64,000 nt of DNA from Lytechinus variegatus (GCF_018143015.1 NC_054748.1:10029467-10093466); one strand, 5' to 3'; counted from the stretch's first letter, positions 32,337 to 44,049 are shown. The notes: generated by a model not told the origin, from the sequence alone. Made by a program: numbers and translations.

Positions 32337-34440
32337 TAATTTCACCCGTAGAATTCAATAAAAGTATTTTAAATTATTGATGACGTCGTTAAACTACTGT
32401 TTTCTGATTGGCTATTAACATATGAGAAGAAATTACATGTTTCTAATTCTACAATAATTTTCAAATTTTCAGAAACTAGTTTTAGAGAAATTTCAGCAAT
32501 AAGGAAGCATATTAGCAAACAGCAAACACATAAGCAGGCAAACAAACAAAAAAGTCTGTGCTCGGGGTACAAACAATTCAATTTGTGACTTGAGTATCGC
32601 TTAAAGAGGGCTCCCTACCATGAATCCGGAATTGTAAAATTCAAAGTGAAATTGTAAAAAAAAATGCAAAGGAGTATTTTATTCCCTGGGAACAATGATT
32701 AACCACACCTACATGAATTCAAATGGATTGATTCCAGTAGTGGTCAGTGAAATTTTTAAAATAATTATCCCAATGATAAATAATAGAGGCCGGGTCCTCT
32801 GCAGGTAAATCGGTACAATTAATGCCTACCTAATTCATCAAGAACAGCGTATACAAAGTTATTCCGAAACAGAGTCTCCCTCTGCTATCTCACCAACCAT
32901 TATGTCTTTGGTGAGAGGATCTTTTAGCATACTTTGAACATCAGGAGGAAGAGGCTGCGCTTGTTGTACTCTTTAAAAACTTGATACTCATCACAATATC
33001 ACTTGTTACCATGAGTCGGTGGAATTATACGTATAAAGGCAATAAGAGTCATAAACCAAACAATCCTTGAAATTGATTTAACAATAATTTATAGCAAATT
33101 TAGAATGAGCCAAGAGATAAACGAATTCATACGTGTATGTGAAGTTACAAACCCTTCATTTTTTTTTTTTTTTTTGGGGGGAATACTAATAATGATAATG
33201 CAACTTATACATGTATAGATCCCACGTATCTGTCCTTTAAACATTTTCATATTTTGGCAGAAAACTGAGTGAGACCAATCACACCCCTAGTCATGTGTGT
33301 TATAGCGATATACAGTAGGACTTGCTTTATGATAGTGACATACAGTTTGACTTGGTTTCTGAACAACAAAACAAATTAATAATCTTACCCGGGAATCTTA
33401 CCTTAATTAAGCATTAATCTTCTCAGAATGACAGCATATGAGATATGCAACACGGAATGGAGCAGTTTGACATTAAATGAAGTTGCTTTACATGTATTAC
33501 TAAAAAGAACCTGACACTTGAGCCAGACATCCCCCCTCCCTCTCTCTCCCACCACGCGACGGTGAGTTTCACAGAGATACGGTCTTATACGGTCCCGAAG
33601 GGAGCGGGGAGTTTGTTTAATGTCACCCGCAACGTTCGGCACGCGCATAATGGGACACTAACTTGGAACGATTTTTGTGATAAACACGGCGGTTGGAAAA
33701 TTGGTTATATCTCCAAAAAACGCACGTATATGCAACTATATTTGGTATCATTGTAAAGCATGGACTATAACAAGGACCGTCATGGTATTTATAGCGCAGC
33801 AATCGGCAGCAATTTGTAAAAGAAATTGCTAAACCCCCCATTGTCAAATGGTTTCGTCCAAAACTACCTCTGAAGAGATCATCATTTTATCTTGAAAATT
33901 TTGATCGCTTAAAACAATCATTCATCAATAAGTACTGTGAATTAGAAATAAACTAAGCAATCCGTTTTGTTAAAACAGTAAAATATCTAAAACGTGTCAT
34001 TTTCACATGTGGTATCCGTAAAGGGTCATTTTCCGGTAATATTGAATAAAATGGGCAAATAATAATCAATTTCATGGAGAAATATTGTAAGGAGACATCC
34101 TACAGGTTCTTATCTTTGCTTAGAACATGAAAAAAAAATTGTTTCATGACCAAAACCAGTTTTGGCGCACTTTTGCTCTCTCCTGGCCCACTGTGCATCG
34201 CCCATACGCTATCGCAGTACCGCGGCGCCCGTGCCGCCGGGATAGCTGCATGCATGTATGCCCGTTCTATAGGGATGCATATCCGCACTCACACGCTGGC
34301 GACCCGTTCCAAGGACTCCCGTTTTCACAATCATTTGTAGTTCCGTAGCCCGTTCCGAGGACCCTCTTTTTTTACAATAAGCCCGCTCCAAGGCCCCTGT
34401 TTCGAGTACCCCCCCCCCCCCGATGAGTTAAGGCTATACT
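32337..34440. other. Intron, no gene recognised
   Basis: No exon supported. Around 34310-34410 there are three related phrases (CCGTTCCAAGGACTCCCG, CCCGTTCCGAGGACCC, CCCGCTCCAAGGCCCC), a short degenerate tandem repeat followed by poly-C. Confidence 0.4.
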
Positions 34441-34570
34441 TCATTTGTTCCTAGTTTATTCCAGTATTATCTTTACTATGTTTGTCATGATGTATTTATT
34501 TATATGGACGTCTGCATGTGCAGCTGTGTCTGGAATAAAGTTTTGAATCCAATTGATTGAATTGAATAAT
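34441..34570 (+). mobile_element. LINE 3' tail fragment
   Basis: ATGATGTATTTATTTATATGG, then GGAATAAAGTTTTGAATCC and ATTGATTGAATTGAAT. It has a polyadenylation-like AATAAA followed by GAATT-type repeats, as at the minus-strand LINE end near 1245 and at 36220. Only the tail remains. Confidence 0.5.
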
Positions 34571-34622
34571 GAGTGAAGTCTTAAAATGATTTAAAAAACA
34601 ACATTTTCCCCACTCTATGCAG

Positions 34623-34793
34623 CAAATTGCAACGTTGATCCAGTACCCTTTTCAGATTATGAAATGGGTGGTACCGTTGACCATGGTGCCAGTATTAATG
34701 TACGATGTAACACTGGGTACTCGACAGGTTTGCCTCCGTATATCGGACTTTGTCTTAATGGTACTCTGTCTACTGAACTTCCTACATGCAATG
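34623..34793 (+). CDS. CCP/sushi-like domain exon 5 (partial gene)
   Basis: 171 nt, phase 1-1, with acceptor CTCTATGCAG and donor GTAAGATA. It encodes about 57 residues beginning NCNVDPVPFSDYE and containing VRCNTGYSTGL, GLCLNGT and LPTC. The four cysteines are in CCP order and Trp is absent. The first 15 residues are the same as in exon 6, so exons 5 and 6 are duplicates of each other. Sequon NGT. The longest open frame here is in a different frame and is a shadow. Confidence 0.82.
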
Positions 34794-35250
34794 GTAAGAT
34801 ATTTAACCAACTTGTAGATCGATGAAAATCTGTTCATGTGGAACGTATCTTTAAATTTGAGTAAATCCCACAAAAAGTGCATGTCACCAGCTATCCAATG
34901 TCATAATTAGATGGATTATATTTCATGGATGTGCCCCCTAACGGTAATTACTAAATAAAAGGTGTGTTTCATTGGATCAACATTTACTGATTTTGCATAT
35001 TTGCGTATGTATGCACCCCTTCACAAGTTATAGGCACAGGAAGCAGGAGAAGGGGGGGGGGGGTAAACGAGTTTTCTCCTGTCCCAATGTGCCCACCAGA
35101 AGTACAAAAATGTATATACAATGACAAAATATAAAATCACTGCATTTTTATTGTAAAAAAAAATGTCCATTTCATAACTGGAAAAGTAAATTAAGTTATA
35201 TTCATAAGTAAATTGATTGTATATACGGTAGCCCCGCTTCTCTAAACGAC
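34794..35250. other. Intron, no gene recognised
   Basis: AT-rich intron after exon 5 with a poly-G run near 35053. Confidence 0.4.
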
Positions 35251-35312
35251 TGTCCACCATAACACTTTATTTTCCTTTGTCCAAAGTTTACTTGCAATAT
35301 ATATACACTGTA

Positions 35313-35357
<45 letters not shown>

Positions 35358-35403
35358 TGCAAGTAAACTTTGGACAAAGGAAAATAAAGTGTAATGGAGG
35401 ACA
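35251..35403. repeat. Palindrome around a (TA)n core
   Basis: CACTTTATTTTCCTTTGTCC, then AAAGTTTACTTGCA (35261-35296) is inverted at 35357-35400, with about 60 bases of (TA)n between. A hairpin with a TA-repeat stem would extend the pairing through the centre. Confidence 0.85.
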
Positions 35404-35493
35404 CTTTATTGGTTTCCATAATACGTAATTGTTTTCCTCCAATATGATATATTTTTTTTATTTGGCAGCCATTTCAAAAGTTTTTTGGACGCA

Positions 35494-35496
<3 letters not shown>
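35403..35496 (-). mobile_element. End fragment of the CAGTGCGTCC foldback element (inverted)
   Basis: Contains ATTTGGCAGCCATTTCAAAA and ends TTTTTTGGACGCACTG-TA. It is the reverse complement of the start of the complete element at 35583, from which it is separated by (TA)n (35497-35580). Confidence 0.75.
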
Positions 35497-35576
<80 letters not shown>

Positions 35577-35582
35577 TATATA

Positions 35583-37449
35583 CAGTGCGTCCAAAAAAAT
35601 ATACACTTTTGAAATGGCTGCCAAATAAAAAAAATAAATATCATATTGGGGGAAACAATTACGTATTATGGAAGCCAATAAAGTCAACTTTCAAATGACA
35701 CACACAAAAAAAACTCCCTCAATCATGCTTGACATGCTTGAGCGAGCACTGCCCACTGAAACAGAGGGTATGAAAGATAGACCGGGCGGGAATTCGCTTT
35801 CCAATTTCTGTCAGTTTTTGAGAGGCAAATCCTTTGGAACTTGCAAAGTTAAATGCGCTGTGATGAATTAATGATCAGCCGTGACCAGTTTGGTTGTTTA
35901 AGCAAGTTTCATAAGTTATTATATTGAAGTTTAATGCATGAGTGAACACAAATTACACCTTTTTGGGGGCAGCATTTCAACATTATCATGTGGATCTCAG
36001 CAATGTGTTCATGGGACTCGGGAGAATAAGGGGTGAGATGGGATTTAAGCTGGAGAAGTAGGTTGATGGAATAAAGGTCAACAGAACATTAAGCCCCCCC
36101 CCTCCCTCCCTCCCCCCTCCCCTCATTTTGAGTGACTGATTGCTATTGTCATGTATGTATTATTATTTTGTATGTATGTATTATTTTTTTTTGTTTCTTT
36201 GTTTTTGATGATGATCCTTATATGTCAGGATTTTATATCAATAAACTTTTGAATTTGAATTTGTATGCGTGAAGTCCAGAGCAGAATGTTGATTTAATGG
36301 TAAATTCTGAATTGGGGCATCAGCTTTTTCCTATCAATCATAAATCAACAATTTATCAGTAAATTAACTATTTCAATGTGCATTGTGATCAATCAAACAT
36401 TCAGTTTTTCAATAAATTATTTCATAAATCATCATAATCAGTCAATTTCTTGGTAATCATTCAATGAAAAAAATGATCAGCCACCGATCACTTCAGTGGC
36501 ATTTAATATTTGTATAGGTTACATTCCAGGAAGTAAGACAGAGAGAGAGGGGGGGGGGGGGGGGCTGGGCAATGGAGGGGGTACATATGACTTTTAATTT
36601 GTAAAAGGACAAAACAAAAAGGAATGCCCTTTGAACCAAGTCATACCATATCTCACTCTCTTGCTTGGAACTGCTAACATCACATTACTCTGACACTCAC
36701 GAACACACTGCTTTGGTCCACAAGATGAATATGCTACACTAAAATTTCAATTCCTGTTCACTCATGCTTTAAATTTTTAATTTCAATTTTCAATTAAAAA
36801 CTTATTCCATTTATTGGTTTAGCATAACACCCTTAGCTTTGCAAGTTCCAAGTAACTTAGCACTCAAAAAACTGTAAGGCTAATTCCTGCCGAGCCTAGC
36901 CGAGTTTAGTTTCGCAGGAGGAGAGAAGTGTGGGGGGGTAGAGGTAGAGATGGAGCGAGGGGTTGCTAAATGTTCTGTTGACCTTTATCCCAACGTACTT
37001 CGCTAACTTAAGTCCTATCTTACCTCCTAATCTCCTGACTCTCATGAACACATTGCTGAGATTCACATGATAAAGTCAAAATGCCGCATTAAAAAATTGG
37101 AATTCATGATCACTCGTGCATAAAATTTAAATTTCTATATCGCATGAAATTTTCTCAAACAACAAACTGATCACAATTGATCATTAATTCATCACAAAAC
37201 CCTCAACTTTGCAAGTTTCAAACGAAAAACCTGAAAGAATTTGGAAGGCTAATTCCAGCCCAGTCTAATTTTCATACCCTTTGTTTCAGTGGGCAGTGCT
37301 CGCTCAAGCATGAAAAGTTGTCCAACGTTTTGGTGTCATTTGAAAGTTGGCTTTATTTTCTTTCTATTTGTATGAGTCTTCTCCCCAAAGTGATACATTT
37401 TTTATTTGGCAGCCATTTCAAAAGTGTAAAGTTTTTTGGGGACGCACTG
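35583..37449. mobile_element. Long foldback element, 1867 bp, ~500-bp inverted repeats
   Basis: TA-CAGTGCGTCCAAAAAAATAT at the left and TTTTTTGGGGACGCACTG-TA at the right. The arms pair over about 500 bp with divergence: TTTTGAAATGGCTGCCAAAT against ATTTGGCAGCCATTTCAAAA; GAGCGAGCACTGCCCACTGA against CAGTGGGCAGTGCTCGCTC; AAAGGTCAACAGAACATT against AAATGTTCTGTTGACCTTT. The spacer includes a LINE tail (36140-36262), poly-C/G runs and a further partial arm copy near 36690-36780. No transposase is seen. The TA flanks suggest Tc1/mariner mobilisation. Confidence 0.8.
36140..36262 (+). mobile_element. LINE 3' tail inside the foldback spacer
   Basis: GTCAGGATTTTATATCAATAA then ACTTTTGAATTTGAATTTG: AATAAA followed by GAATTT repeats, a typical non-LTR 3' end. 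Confidence 0.5.
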
Positions 37450-37465
37450 TATATAGGCATATATA

Positions 37466-38175
37466 CAGTGCGTCCCACAAAAAACGACACCGATGGTTAG
37501 CGCTAATTTATCATAACTTAATCATAAAACAATATACAAATAACCCACCAATGTAAAGCTAAGAAGTTTTTTTTTAAACATACACGAATGTTTTGTTTTA
37601 AACATACACGATTTTTCATCCACGCATGAGCAAGTAAAGAAATTGAAGAAACGATTGCAAAAAGTCTATTTGCGGGGATATCAACATAATTATCAAAAAG
37701 AAAATCACATGCCTGAAAGTTAAATATTTTTACCGGTTTTCCACCGAGCTATCGTACAGTTAACAAAATAATTGCTGCATGGCTGGTCGTCAACAGAACG
37801 GAATGTCGAGTAAGTCTAGAACCTCTTCTCTTTTTATTATAAAATTATCGGAATTCAAGCTTTATTTCAAATAAGCAGAACTTTTTATTCTCGACCGTTT
37901 TTTGTAATTGAGGTATTAAATCAAAGAACAGATATTGAATTTTTTTAATGTGATTTTCTTTTGAAACTCAGATGCACCCGCCAAGTGACATTTTGATTTC
38001 CTATCTTCATATTTTTTTGCTTACTTATGCATGAATAATGAATTATCTAAGCTATGTTATTTGAAAATGGGGACCATAAGCTTTAGAATGATAGGTCATT
38101 TGTCTATTGTATTTGCGATTAAGGCATGACAAATCATCTATAAATCTCGCTTTTGGCTTTTTGTGGGACGCACTG
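37466..38175. mobile_element. CAGTGCGTCC-family MITE, complete (710 bp)
   Basis: TA-CAGTGCGTCCCACAAAAAAC at the left and TTTTTGTGGGACGCACTG-TA at the right. Inverted arms of about 200 bp: TTTATCATAACTTAATCA near 37508 against TGCGATTAAGGCATGACAAA near 38114, and CACGCATGAGCAAG against CTTATGCATGAA. Related copies start at 21764 and 25637. It shares only the terminal bases with the adjacent 1867-bp element. Confidence 0.8.
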
Positions 38176-38424
38176 TATATTTTCTTTAAATGTTTCATTC
38201 ATAAGAAAGTCGTTTCTTAATTTTTTTTTTTTCAACGTAAGTAATGCAGATATAATTCGAAGTTGTTCATTTCAATTTACAAGAGATCGACTTTTCAAAC
38301 AATACGTGCGTTTTCTCTTCATATTAATCGTTTGATTTGAGATAACAAATGCAATTAGCATAATGGCCATCCTATAAATATGTTTCATCTGAATTTCTTT
38401 AACCATTTTCCCCATTTTATTCAG

Positions 38425-38601
38425 CAAATTGCAACGTTGATCCAGTACCCTTTTCAGATTATGAATCGGGTAATACCGTTGAGCATGGTGATTTCCTTGT
38501 AACATGTAACACTGGATACTCAACTGGCTTGTCTTCGTATAATGTTACACACCTAACTTGTGATAATGGTACTCTACCTTCTGCTCTTCCTAGATGTTAT
38601 G
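38425..38601 (+). CDS. CCP/sushi-like domain exon 6 (partial gene)
   Basis: 177 nt, phase 1-1, with acceptor CATTTTATTCAG and donor GTAAGAAA. It encodes about 59 residues: NCNVDPVPFSDYESG, LVTCNTGYSTGL, HLTCDNGT and LPRC. Four CCP cysteines, no Trp; sequons NVT and NGT. It is a paralogue of exon 5 (same N-terminal 14 residues). No further CCP exon is found between here and 64000, so the next exon lies beyond the window, past the retrotransposon and satellite region. Confidence 0.82.
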
Positions 38602-38870
38602 GTAAGAAACTATTACTAACTACATACTTTACTTTGAAACATATTCCAACTTGTGTTTAGGAGATGCCATAATGGAAGCATTAGTTTTTTTATTAAGATT
38701 AAAAGAATCTTAAATGTTACAAATAATCAAAATATATCCTTCTAACTTTATTCTTTTCCTGACAAATTCATAAAGCATCAAGCTTTTATTAACTGTCTCC
38801 TTGGTAGCAGATAATATTTAACAATGACCTAAAGATTCAAAGCTTGGACACATGCATACACAATGATTGA

Positions 38871-38874
38871 GTAC
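38871..38874. repeat. Left target-site duplication of gypsy element
   Basis: GTAC, repeated at 45577-45580 directly after the other LTR. Confidence 0.75.
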
Positions 38875-40422
38875 TGTGACGGAACCGCTGGGCGGCGGCG
38901 TGGGTTCGGTCCGCCGGCAGCTCGCTCTTGTCAGGATGCCTGCCGCCGGCGGGTGTGTCGCCACGTCGATTTCCAAACTTTAAGTCGTGGATCCGTTTGG
39001 CAGAGATATACTGCCGCAGTTGACACTTGCACACGCCTCGATCCTGTCAGTACCACCACCAGGCAACTTCCAGACGGCTACACTCTTTATTATCAGCTCC
39101 AACAGCTCACCCGACCATATGCATCTGATTCCTGTAGTTAAGCTCCTACGACCATATGCATCTGATTCCTGTAGTTAAGCTCTCTCGACCATAGGTATGG
39201 GTTTCTCTGTAGTTAAACTCATACGACCATACCCATGGACCCTGTTAATTTCCTCCGTCGTCTGCTTACGACCAGCTACTACGTCTGTTCAGTACAGCAA
39301 CCACGTCTGAATTCCCGTACTGCAACCACGTCTGTTCAGTACGCGACCACGTCTGATACCGCACTGCAACCACGTCTGTTCAGTACCACGACCACGTCTG
39401 AGTCCGTACTGCAACCACCGACATCTGTTCAGTACTGCAATTAACCACGTCTGTTCAGTACCACGACCACGTCTGAGTCCGTACTGCAACCACTGACATC
39501 TGTTCAGTACTGCAATTAAGCACGTCTGATTCCGTACTGCAACCACGTCTGTTCAGTACCGCAACCTCGTCTGTTACCGTACTGCAACCAGGGACCTCTG
39601 TTCAGTACCGGAACGACGTCTGGTTCTTCGACTATATGTATGGGTCCTTCTGCAGTCAGGCTCCCACGACCACACCCATTGGCTCTGCTCTACTTGTAGT
39701 TTTCCCCGTTGTCTGCTCCGGACTCCCGACCGTCTGCTTCCAGACCAGCAACCATCCGCCTCAGACCAACCCGTCTGCTCCAGACTCCGAACCGTCCGCC
39801 TCCAGACCAACCAGACTACCAAAAGAGCAAGCCCTGGTATAGTCTCTTGCTGGCGTGCAAAAGACCCAACATACAAGGAAATCTAACCACAGTCGTCGCC
39901 TAGGATTCTAGGTTTCCCCGTGGAAAGACATGCGAACGATCATATAAATCATTTCGATCGCATCCACCAACTTTATTTATTGGATAGCGATCCAAATCGA
40001 TCTGCATACTTTACGTGCAATGCACCCCGTGGGCGCCGTATTTCAACAGATCATCGGCAAAGCCTCACGAGTACACTAACTTACTGTACTTATGCATTAA
40101 TTATACAATATCTGTTATAGTTAACCTCTATAACAATCTTAAAACAGCTATAACTTTACTCTCCGAAACCGGATATGCATGAAGGACATATCAAATTAAA
40201 GCTTCCATTTAGATCAAGCTAGTGATAACCATAATAATCAGTTAAGCATCTCCAGAAAATTGTTATTCCACAAAAACGGTTCAAAACATGCATAACTTTC
40301 AATGTCTTATCTACGTCATTATTACCGTAGAAACATGCATGTAATATCGCCAGCTACGACAAAATCATTATAAATCAACCAAATATAATTTTCTAACACG
40401 AAATAAAACCCATTTCGTGACA
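38875..40422 (-). repeat. Gypsy 3' LTR (1548 bp)
   Basis: Begins TGTGACGGAACC and ends TTTCGTGACA (short inverted ends TGT...ACA). Near-identical to 44050-45576; the difference is a 22-base segment present only here (near 39785-39806) and a 1-base deletion in GCGATCC. The interior has about 15 repeats of ACCACGTCTG and TTCAGTAC units (39285-39620) and duplicated phrases CGACCATATGCATCTGATTC. As the coding strand is minus, this left copy is the 3' LTR. Confidence 0.93.
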
Positions 40423-40440
40423 CAACTCCCTTATTTTTCA
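40423..40440 (-). promoter_or_regulatory. Polypurine-tract candidate
   Basis: On the minus strand TGAAAAATAAGGGAGTTG lies directly before the 3' LTR (TGTCACG...). It is the expected position for the plus-strand primer of reverse transcription, and is purine-rich apart from the last bases. Confidence 0.55.
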
Positions 40441-40690
40441 AAGCTCGGCCCCCGAGCGTCATTTAACAACATCAGACACTGTAGCACGAAAAGATAACTC
40501 TTCAACAATGCGGCATGAAAAATAATGTCCAAAGTACATGGTGACATGCTGTCATATAGTGTCCTTGTATTAACAACATAACTCCAGAGAACACGAGAGA
40601 TACTGTTCAAGACGACTCCTTCTAGAGTTCCACTGTCATTCTAACAGTTCTCCTTCCTTAGTGATGTATTGCTCCGTGGTACGAACAAAG

Positions 40691-43600
40691 CTAGGTGACA
40701 TCTGGTGGAATCTGGAATGTGTCGGTTGACTTGTTCAGGGTCACCTTCTCTTCTGATCTGCAGGCTGTCGTCTCTTGTAAGAATGCCTGAATTCTCTGGC
40801 AGGGGTTGTCAGTCTGCATCTCAGCATCCTTACTGGTGCATTCTATCCAGTCACTGGTAGACGGCATTTCCGACACCACTTTCCTAGAAGCGTATCTCAA
40901 ATCAAGCGGTGAAGGCGGTGTCTCATCATAGTCCAGGTCCTCTGGTTCAGGGGTAGAATTCCGACCATCCCATGGAGATACTTCTGGTCGGTCAGGTTGA
41001 GGAGACTTTGGACAATCTGGAATGGATGATTTAGGTATGTCCCTTTGTGGTATCCTGGACCTCCGTCTTGGTGATCGGGAACGGGAGTATCTAGCCAAGC
41101 TACCACGTTCTGACCGACGTGGTGACCTCTTCAGAGATCGACTCAGTCGTGGTTCCTTATCTTCCCGGTCCGGTGGCACAGGGTCTATTCGAAGAAGACG
41201 GCATGTAGAATCTTCCTTCAGTTCTAAGGCATCCCAATATTCCAGTAGATGTCTAGAAGCCATGGAACACGTGCATGCTTCATCTTGATTAGGCCTGTTG
41301 ATAAGTTTCTTGGCCGTGTAGACAGGACGTATGTCCTTGTCTTCTTGCCAGTCAGCTTTTTCCTGTGAGCTCCGGTCAGTGATGGTTTCATCCAGTTGTA
41401 CCTGTTCCTGAACGTTGTCAATTCTAGGCAGCGGATAGGCATCTTTAATCGTCTCTGCATTGAGTTGACGGTAGTCAAAACACAATCTTTGGCTGCCATC
41501 TTTCTTTTTGACCAGTACGATGTTGGATGCCCATGGGCTGGTCACTGGCTCAATCAGGCCTTGAGCTAGTAGATTCTTTACTTGCTCGTCTATTTCTTTC
41601 CTCTGCGTCAGGGGATGTCTCCTCTGGGCTTGACGTATTGGTTTCGCAGTACCAGTATCTATGCCATGTTGGACAAAACTGGTCTGTCCAAGATCCGAAG
41701 GTCCTGTAGAGAAAACATCTGCATTCTCAACCAACAGTTCTTTTATCAAGTCATGGCATTGGGCTGGCACTTCGTCAGTACTGCGAACAAAGAGGTCCTT
41801 CAAATGTTCTGGTATGTCTTTGTTGGTATTGGTCTCAGTTGGCTCGGCAAGGTTACACATTTCCATGCTTACTTCTTCCAGCCCTGACAATGAAGCAATG
41901 GCAGTGCCTGCCTTTATGATCCTTTGTTCCTTTGTTGGGTTGAAAACCCGTACAGGTAGTACATCTTCGTCTGCCTTCACAACAGATCTGGCGACGATGA
42001 GTCCTTTCTTGATTAGTTCTGTTGAATTTACAGGTGGTTCTACTAATCCATCACCTAGTGACACTTCTCTGCCTGTAACTTTACCTGCTAATACCATCTC
42101 GTGTCCTGGAGGAATTGAATAATCTTCTCCCGCTACTATCCTCCTGCAGAATGATTCTCCGTTACTATCTAGGCATGGAATTATGCCATAATTGGTCCTC
42201 AATTCCATCTTTTGGCAGTCTAATACAGCATTGATTTTGACTAGAAAATCTAGTCCTAAAATGCCCTCATTCTTTAGACTAGCCACTGTAGCCATTGTAG
42301 TGACGACTATATCTCCAATCTGCACTTCCAACATTGACTTTCCTCTGATTCTCAATTGAGATCCATCTGCTTGTAGTACAACACTTGTCACTGGTAGTAA
42401 TTCTGGTCTTCTGATTTCCTCTATCTGGTCAAACACTTTCTCTCCAATGAGAGTGTTGGTAGCTCCAGTGTCGACCAGTAATTTCAATTCTTGTCCATTT
42501 ACTTTGCCTTGAAGGTAAAGCCCTTTTCTCTTGGTATCTAGAGTCGCTCCGACTCTGGTTTGTTCCTCTTTCTTTTGTCCTCTTTTATTTTGTTCATCTA
42601 GAGTCACTCCGACTCTTGTTTGCTCCTCTTTTTCTTGTTCCTTTGTTCCTCTTTTCTCTTGTCCATCTAGAGTAGCTTCGACTCTGATTTGTTCATCTGT
42701 TTCTTGTTCTCTTGTTCCTTTCTTGTCTTGTCCATCTAGAGTCGTTCTGACTCTGATTTGTTCCTCTTTTCCTTTTATTTCGTTCATCATTTCCCTTTCG
42801 GGTACTTGAAAAGCTGCTGTTCTTCCTTTTATTTTCTTTGGATATGGGCAGTTGTTCCTCCAATGCCCCGATCCATTGCAGTTGAAACATCTTTGTTCCT
42901 CTTGTTCATCAATCCTTGATTTATTTGGTTCCTCTCTTTTTCCTTTTGGCTCAAAGCCATCTTTTCTTGATTCCTGATATTTGGTCCTGATTTTTGTTTC
43001 CTTTTTCTTGTCTTTTTCATCCAAGGCGTCTATGACAGCCTTTACTATCTTGTCGATAGTTGGATTTCTTGGTTGCTTTTCCTCCACTGCTGCAACCTCA
43101 CACTCCTGCTCTTCCACAGCTCGGCTGTACCTTATGGCCCGCTTCACTTCATTCCTCTGACCCTCCATTCTCAGAAAGGCCTCTGTGTTTAAAGCAGCTT
43201 CCACAGCATCGTCCAATGTGCGAGGTTGAGCACGGAACAATCCCTCTCTTATTTCTGGTGTTACTATGGCATCTAGAAAATGCCCTCGGGCAAGCCGATC
43301 TTGCCCCTTTTCGTCGAATTCGGGATATGCCAATCCACACAGCTCCCGTATTCTTTGTCCTAACTCCTGGAGGCTTTCCTTTGGTTGGCGACGACGTTGC
43401 CTCAACTCCGCCAGGTATACCTCAGCTTTGCCTCCTAGGCCAAACCTGTTTCTGAGCCTGTATACCAACTCGTCGTATGTCAACACCACTCCAGGTTGTT
43501 GGGTCAACAACTTCACAGCAGGGCCCCTTAGACTTGCCGCAAGAAACTGAACTGCTTCCCTTTTTGTCCATCCGTTTACTCCAGCACAGGCCTCAAAGTG

Positions 43601-44020
43601 ATGCAAATAATCTTCGACAGGTGTGCGTCCATCAAATCTGTCCGGTACCAGATGTGGTCGTCTGCCAATCATAGCATCAAAATTTGCCATCCCCGCATCC
43701 TGAATATGTGGGGAAAACTGTGGGGGTGTAAATTGAACACCGGGTCTTGCAGTAGATGTTCGTCTCATCTGCTCTCTGGGCGTTGAGCTGAATCCAGCCT
43801 GCTGTGCCCCTTCCATCTGTGAGTCATTCCTTGGTCTTCTATCCACTTGTCCACTCACAGTTGGGGGAATATCCTGTCCACTTGATTCTGCACCGGGTGC
43901 TTGTCTTATGGACAATCTTAAATGCTCCATCATTTGCTCAATCTCTGTCATGCTCCTCTCTAAGTGCGCCATCATCTCTCCTGGCGTCGGTCGATACTGC
44001 ATATTTCCTTGTTGTGCCAT
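40691..44020 (-). CDS. Gypsy Gag-Protease-truncated Pol fusion ORF
   Basis: 1109 codons. I choose the ATG at 44018-44020, the first after the primer site; an upstream in-frame ATG at 44209 lies inside the LTR. Gag spans about residues 90-330 (retrotransposon gag core [19 protein letters not shown]... [20 protein letters not shown]). A CCHC knuckle [14 protein letters not shown] is at about 378-391. A linker of four repeats of [13 protein letters not shown] type covers about 415-497. The aspartic protease [13 protein letters not shown] has catalytic D at about 517. RT begins at about 815 ([29 protein letters not shown] at 846-854, YPLPRID) and then stops before the first catalytic Asp. The protein jumps to a pre-integrase-like segment ([22 protein letters not shown]) and then to an RS-rich tail ([16 protein letters not shown] at about 957-990). 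Catalytic RT, RNase H and integrase are absent, yet no stop interrupts the frame. Confidence 0.88.
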   Translation of the reverse strand: MAQQGNMQYRPTPGEMMAHLERSMTEIEQMMEHLRLSIRQAPGAESSGQDIPPTVSGQVDRRPRNDSQMEGAQQAGFSSTPREQMRRTSTARPGVQFTPPQFSPHIQDAGMANFDAMIGRRPHLVPDRFDGRTPVEDYLHHFEACAGVNGWTKREAVQFLAASLRGPAVKLLTQQPGVVLTYDELVYRLRNRFGLGGKAEVYLAELRQRRRQPKESLQELGQRIRELCGLAYPEFDEKGQDRLARGHFLDAIVTPEIREGLFRAQPRTLDDAVEAALNTEAFLRMEGQRNEVKRAIRYSRAVEEQECEVAAVEEKQPRNPTIDKIVKAVIDALDEKDKKKETKIRTKYQESRKDGFEPKGKREEPNKSRIDEQEEQRCFNCNGSGHWRNNCPYPKKIKGRTAAFQVPEREMMNEIKGKEEQIRVRTTLDGQDKKGTREQETDEQIRVEATLDGQEKRGTKEQEKEEQTRVGVTLDEQNKRGQKKEEQTRVGATLDTKRKGLYLQGKVNGQELKLLVDTGATNTLIGEKVFDQIEEIRRPELLPVTSVVLQADGSQLRIRGKSMLEVQIGDIVVTTMATVASLKNEGILGLDFLVKINAVLDCQKMELRTNYGIIPCLDSNGESFCRRIVAGEDYSIPPGHEMVLAGKVTGREVSLGDGLVEPPVNSTELIKKGLIVARSVVKADEDVLPVRVFNPTKEQRIIKAGTAIASLSGLEEVSMEMCNLAEPTETNTNKDIPEHLKDLFVRSTDEVPAQCHDLIKELLVENADVFSTGPSDLGQTSFVQHGIDTGTAKPIRQAQRRHPLTQRKEIDEQVKNLLAQGLIEPVTSPWASNIVLVKKKDGSQRLCFDYRQLNAETIKDAYPLPRIDNVQEQVQLDETITDRSSQEKADWQEDKDIRPVYTAKKLINRPNQDEACTCSMASRHLLEYWDALELKEDSTCRLLRIDPVPPDREDKEPRLSRSLKRSPRRSERGSLARYSRSRSPRRRSRIPQRDIPKSSIPDCPKSPQPDRPEVSPWDGRNSTPEPEDLDYDETPPSPLDLRYASRKVVSEMPSTSDWIECTSKDAEMQTDNPCQRIQAFLQETTACRSEEKVTLNKSTDTFQIPPDVT

Positions 44021-44029
44021 TGTCACTGG

Positions 44030-44047
44030 ATCCCACTTCTGACACCA
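44030..44047 (-). promoter_or_regulatory. tRNA-Leu primer-binding site
   Basis: Minus strand TGGTGTCAGAAGTGGGAT begins two bases after the 5' LTR. It is complementary to the 3' end (ATCCCACTTCTGACACCA) of an animal-type tRNA-Leu including CCA, as far as I recall that tRNA. The match is 18 bases. Confidence 0.8.
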
Positions 44048-44049
44048 CT

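Noticed and set aside
34617..34817. 66-codon frame over CCP exon 5
   Set aside because: Wrong frame; the phase 1-1 frame with four CCP cysteines between consensus splice sites is the coding one.
35406..35698. Open frames with IYIYIY repeats on both strands
   Set aside because: Translation of (TA)n microsatellite flanked by MITE ends.
39235..39903. Plus-strand open frames in the LTRs and antisense to gag-pol
   Set aside because: They repeat identically in each LTR copy or lie opposite the long minus-strand ORF; they arise from the LTR minisatellite and shadow frames.
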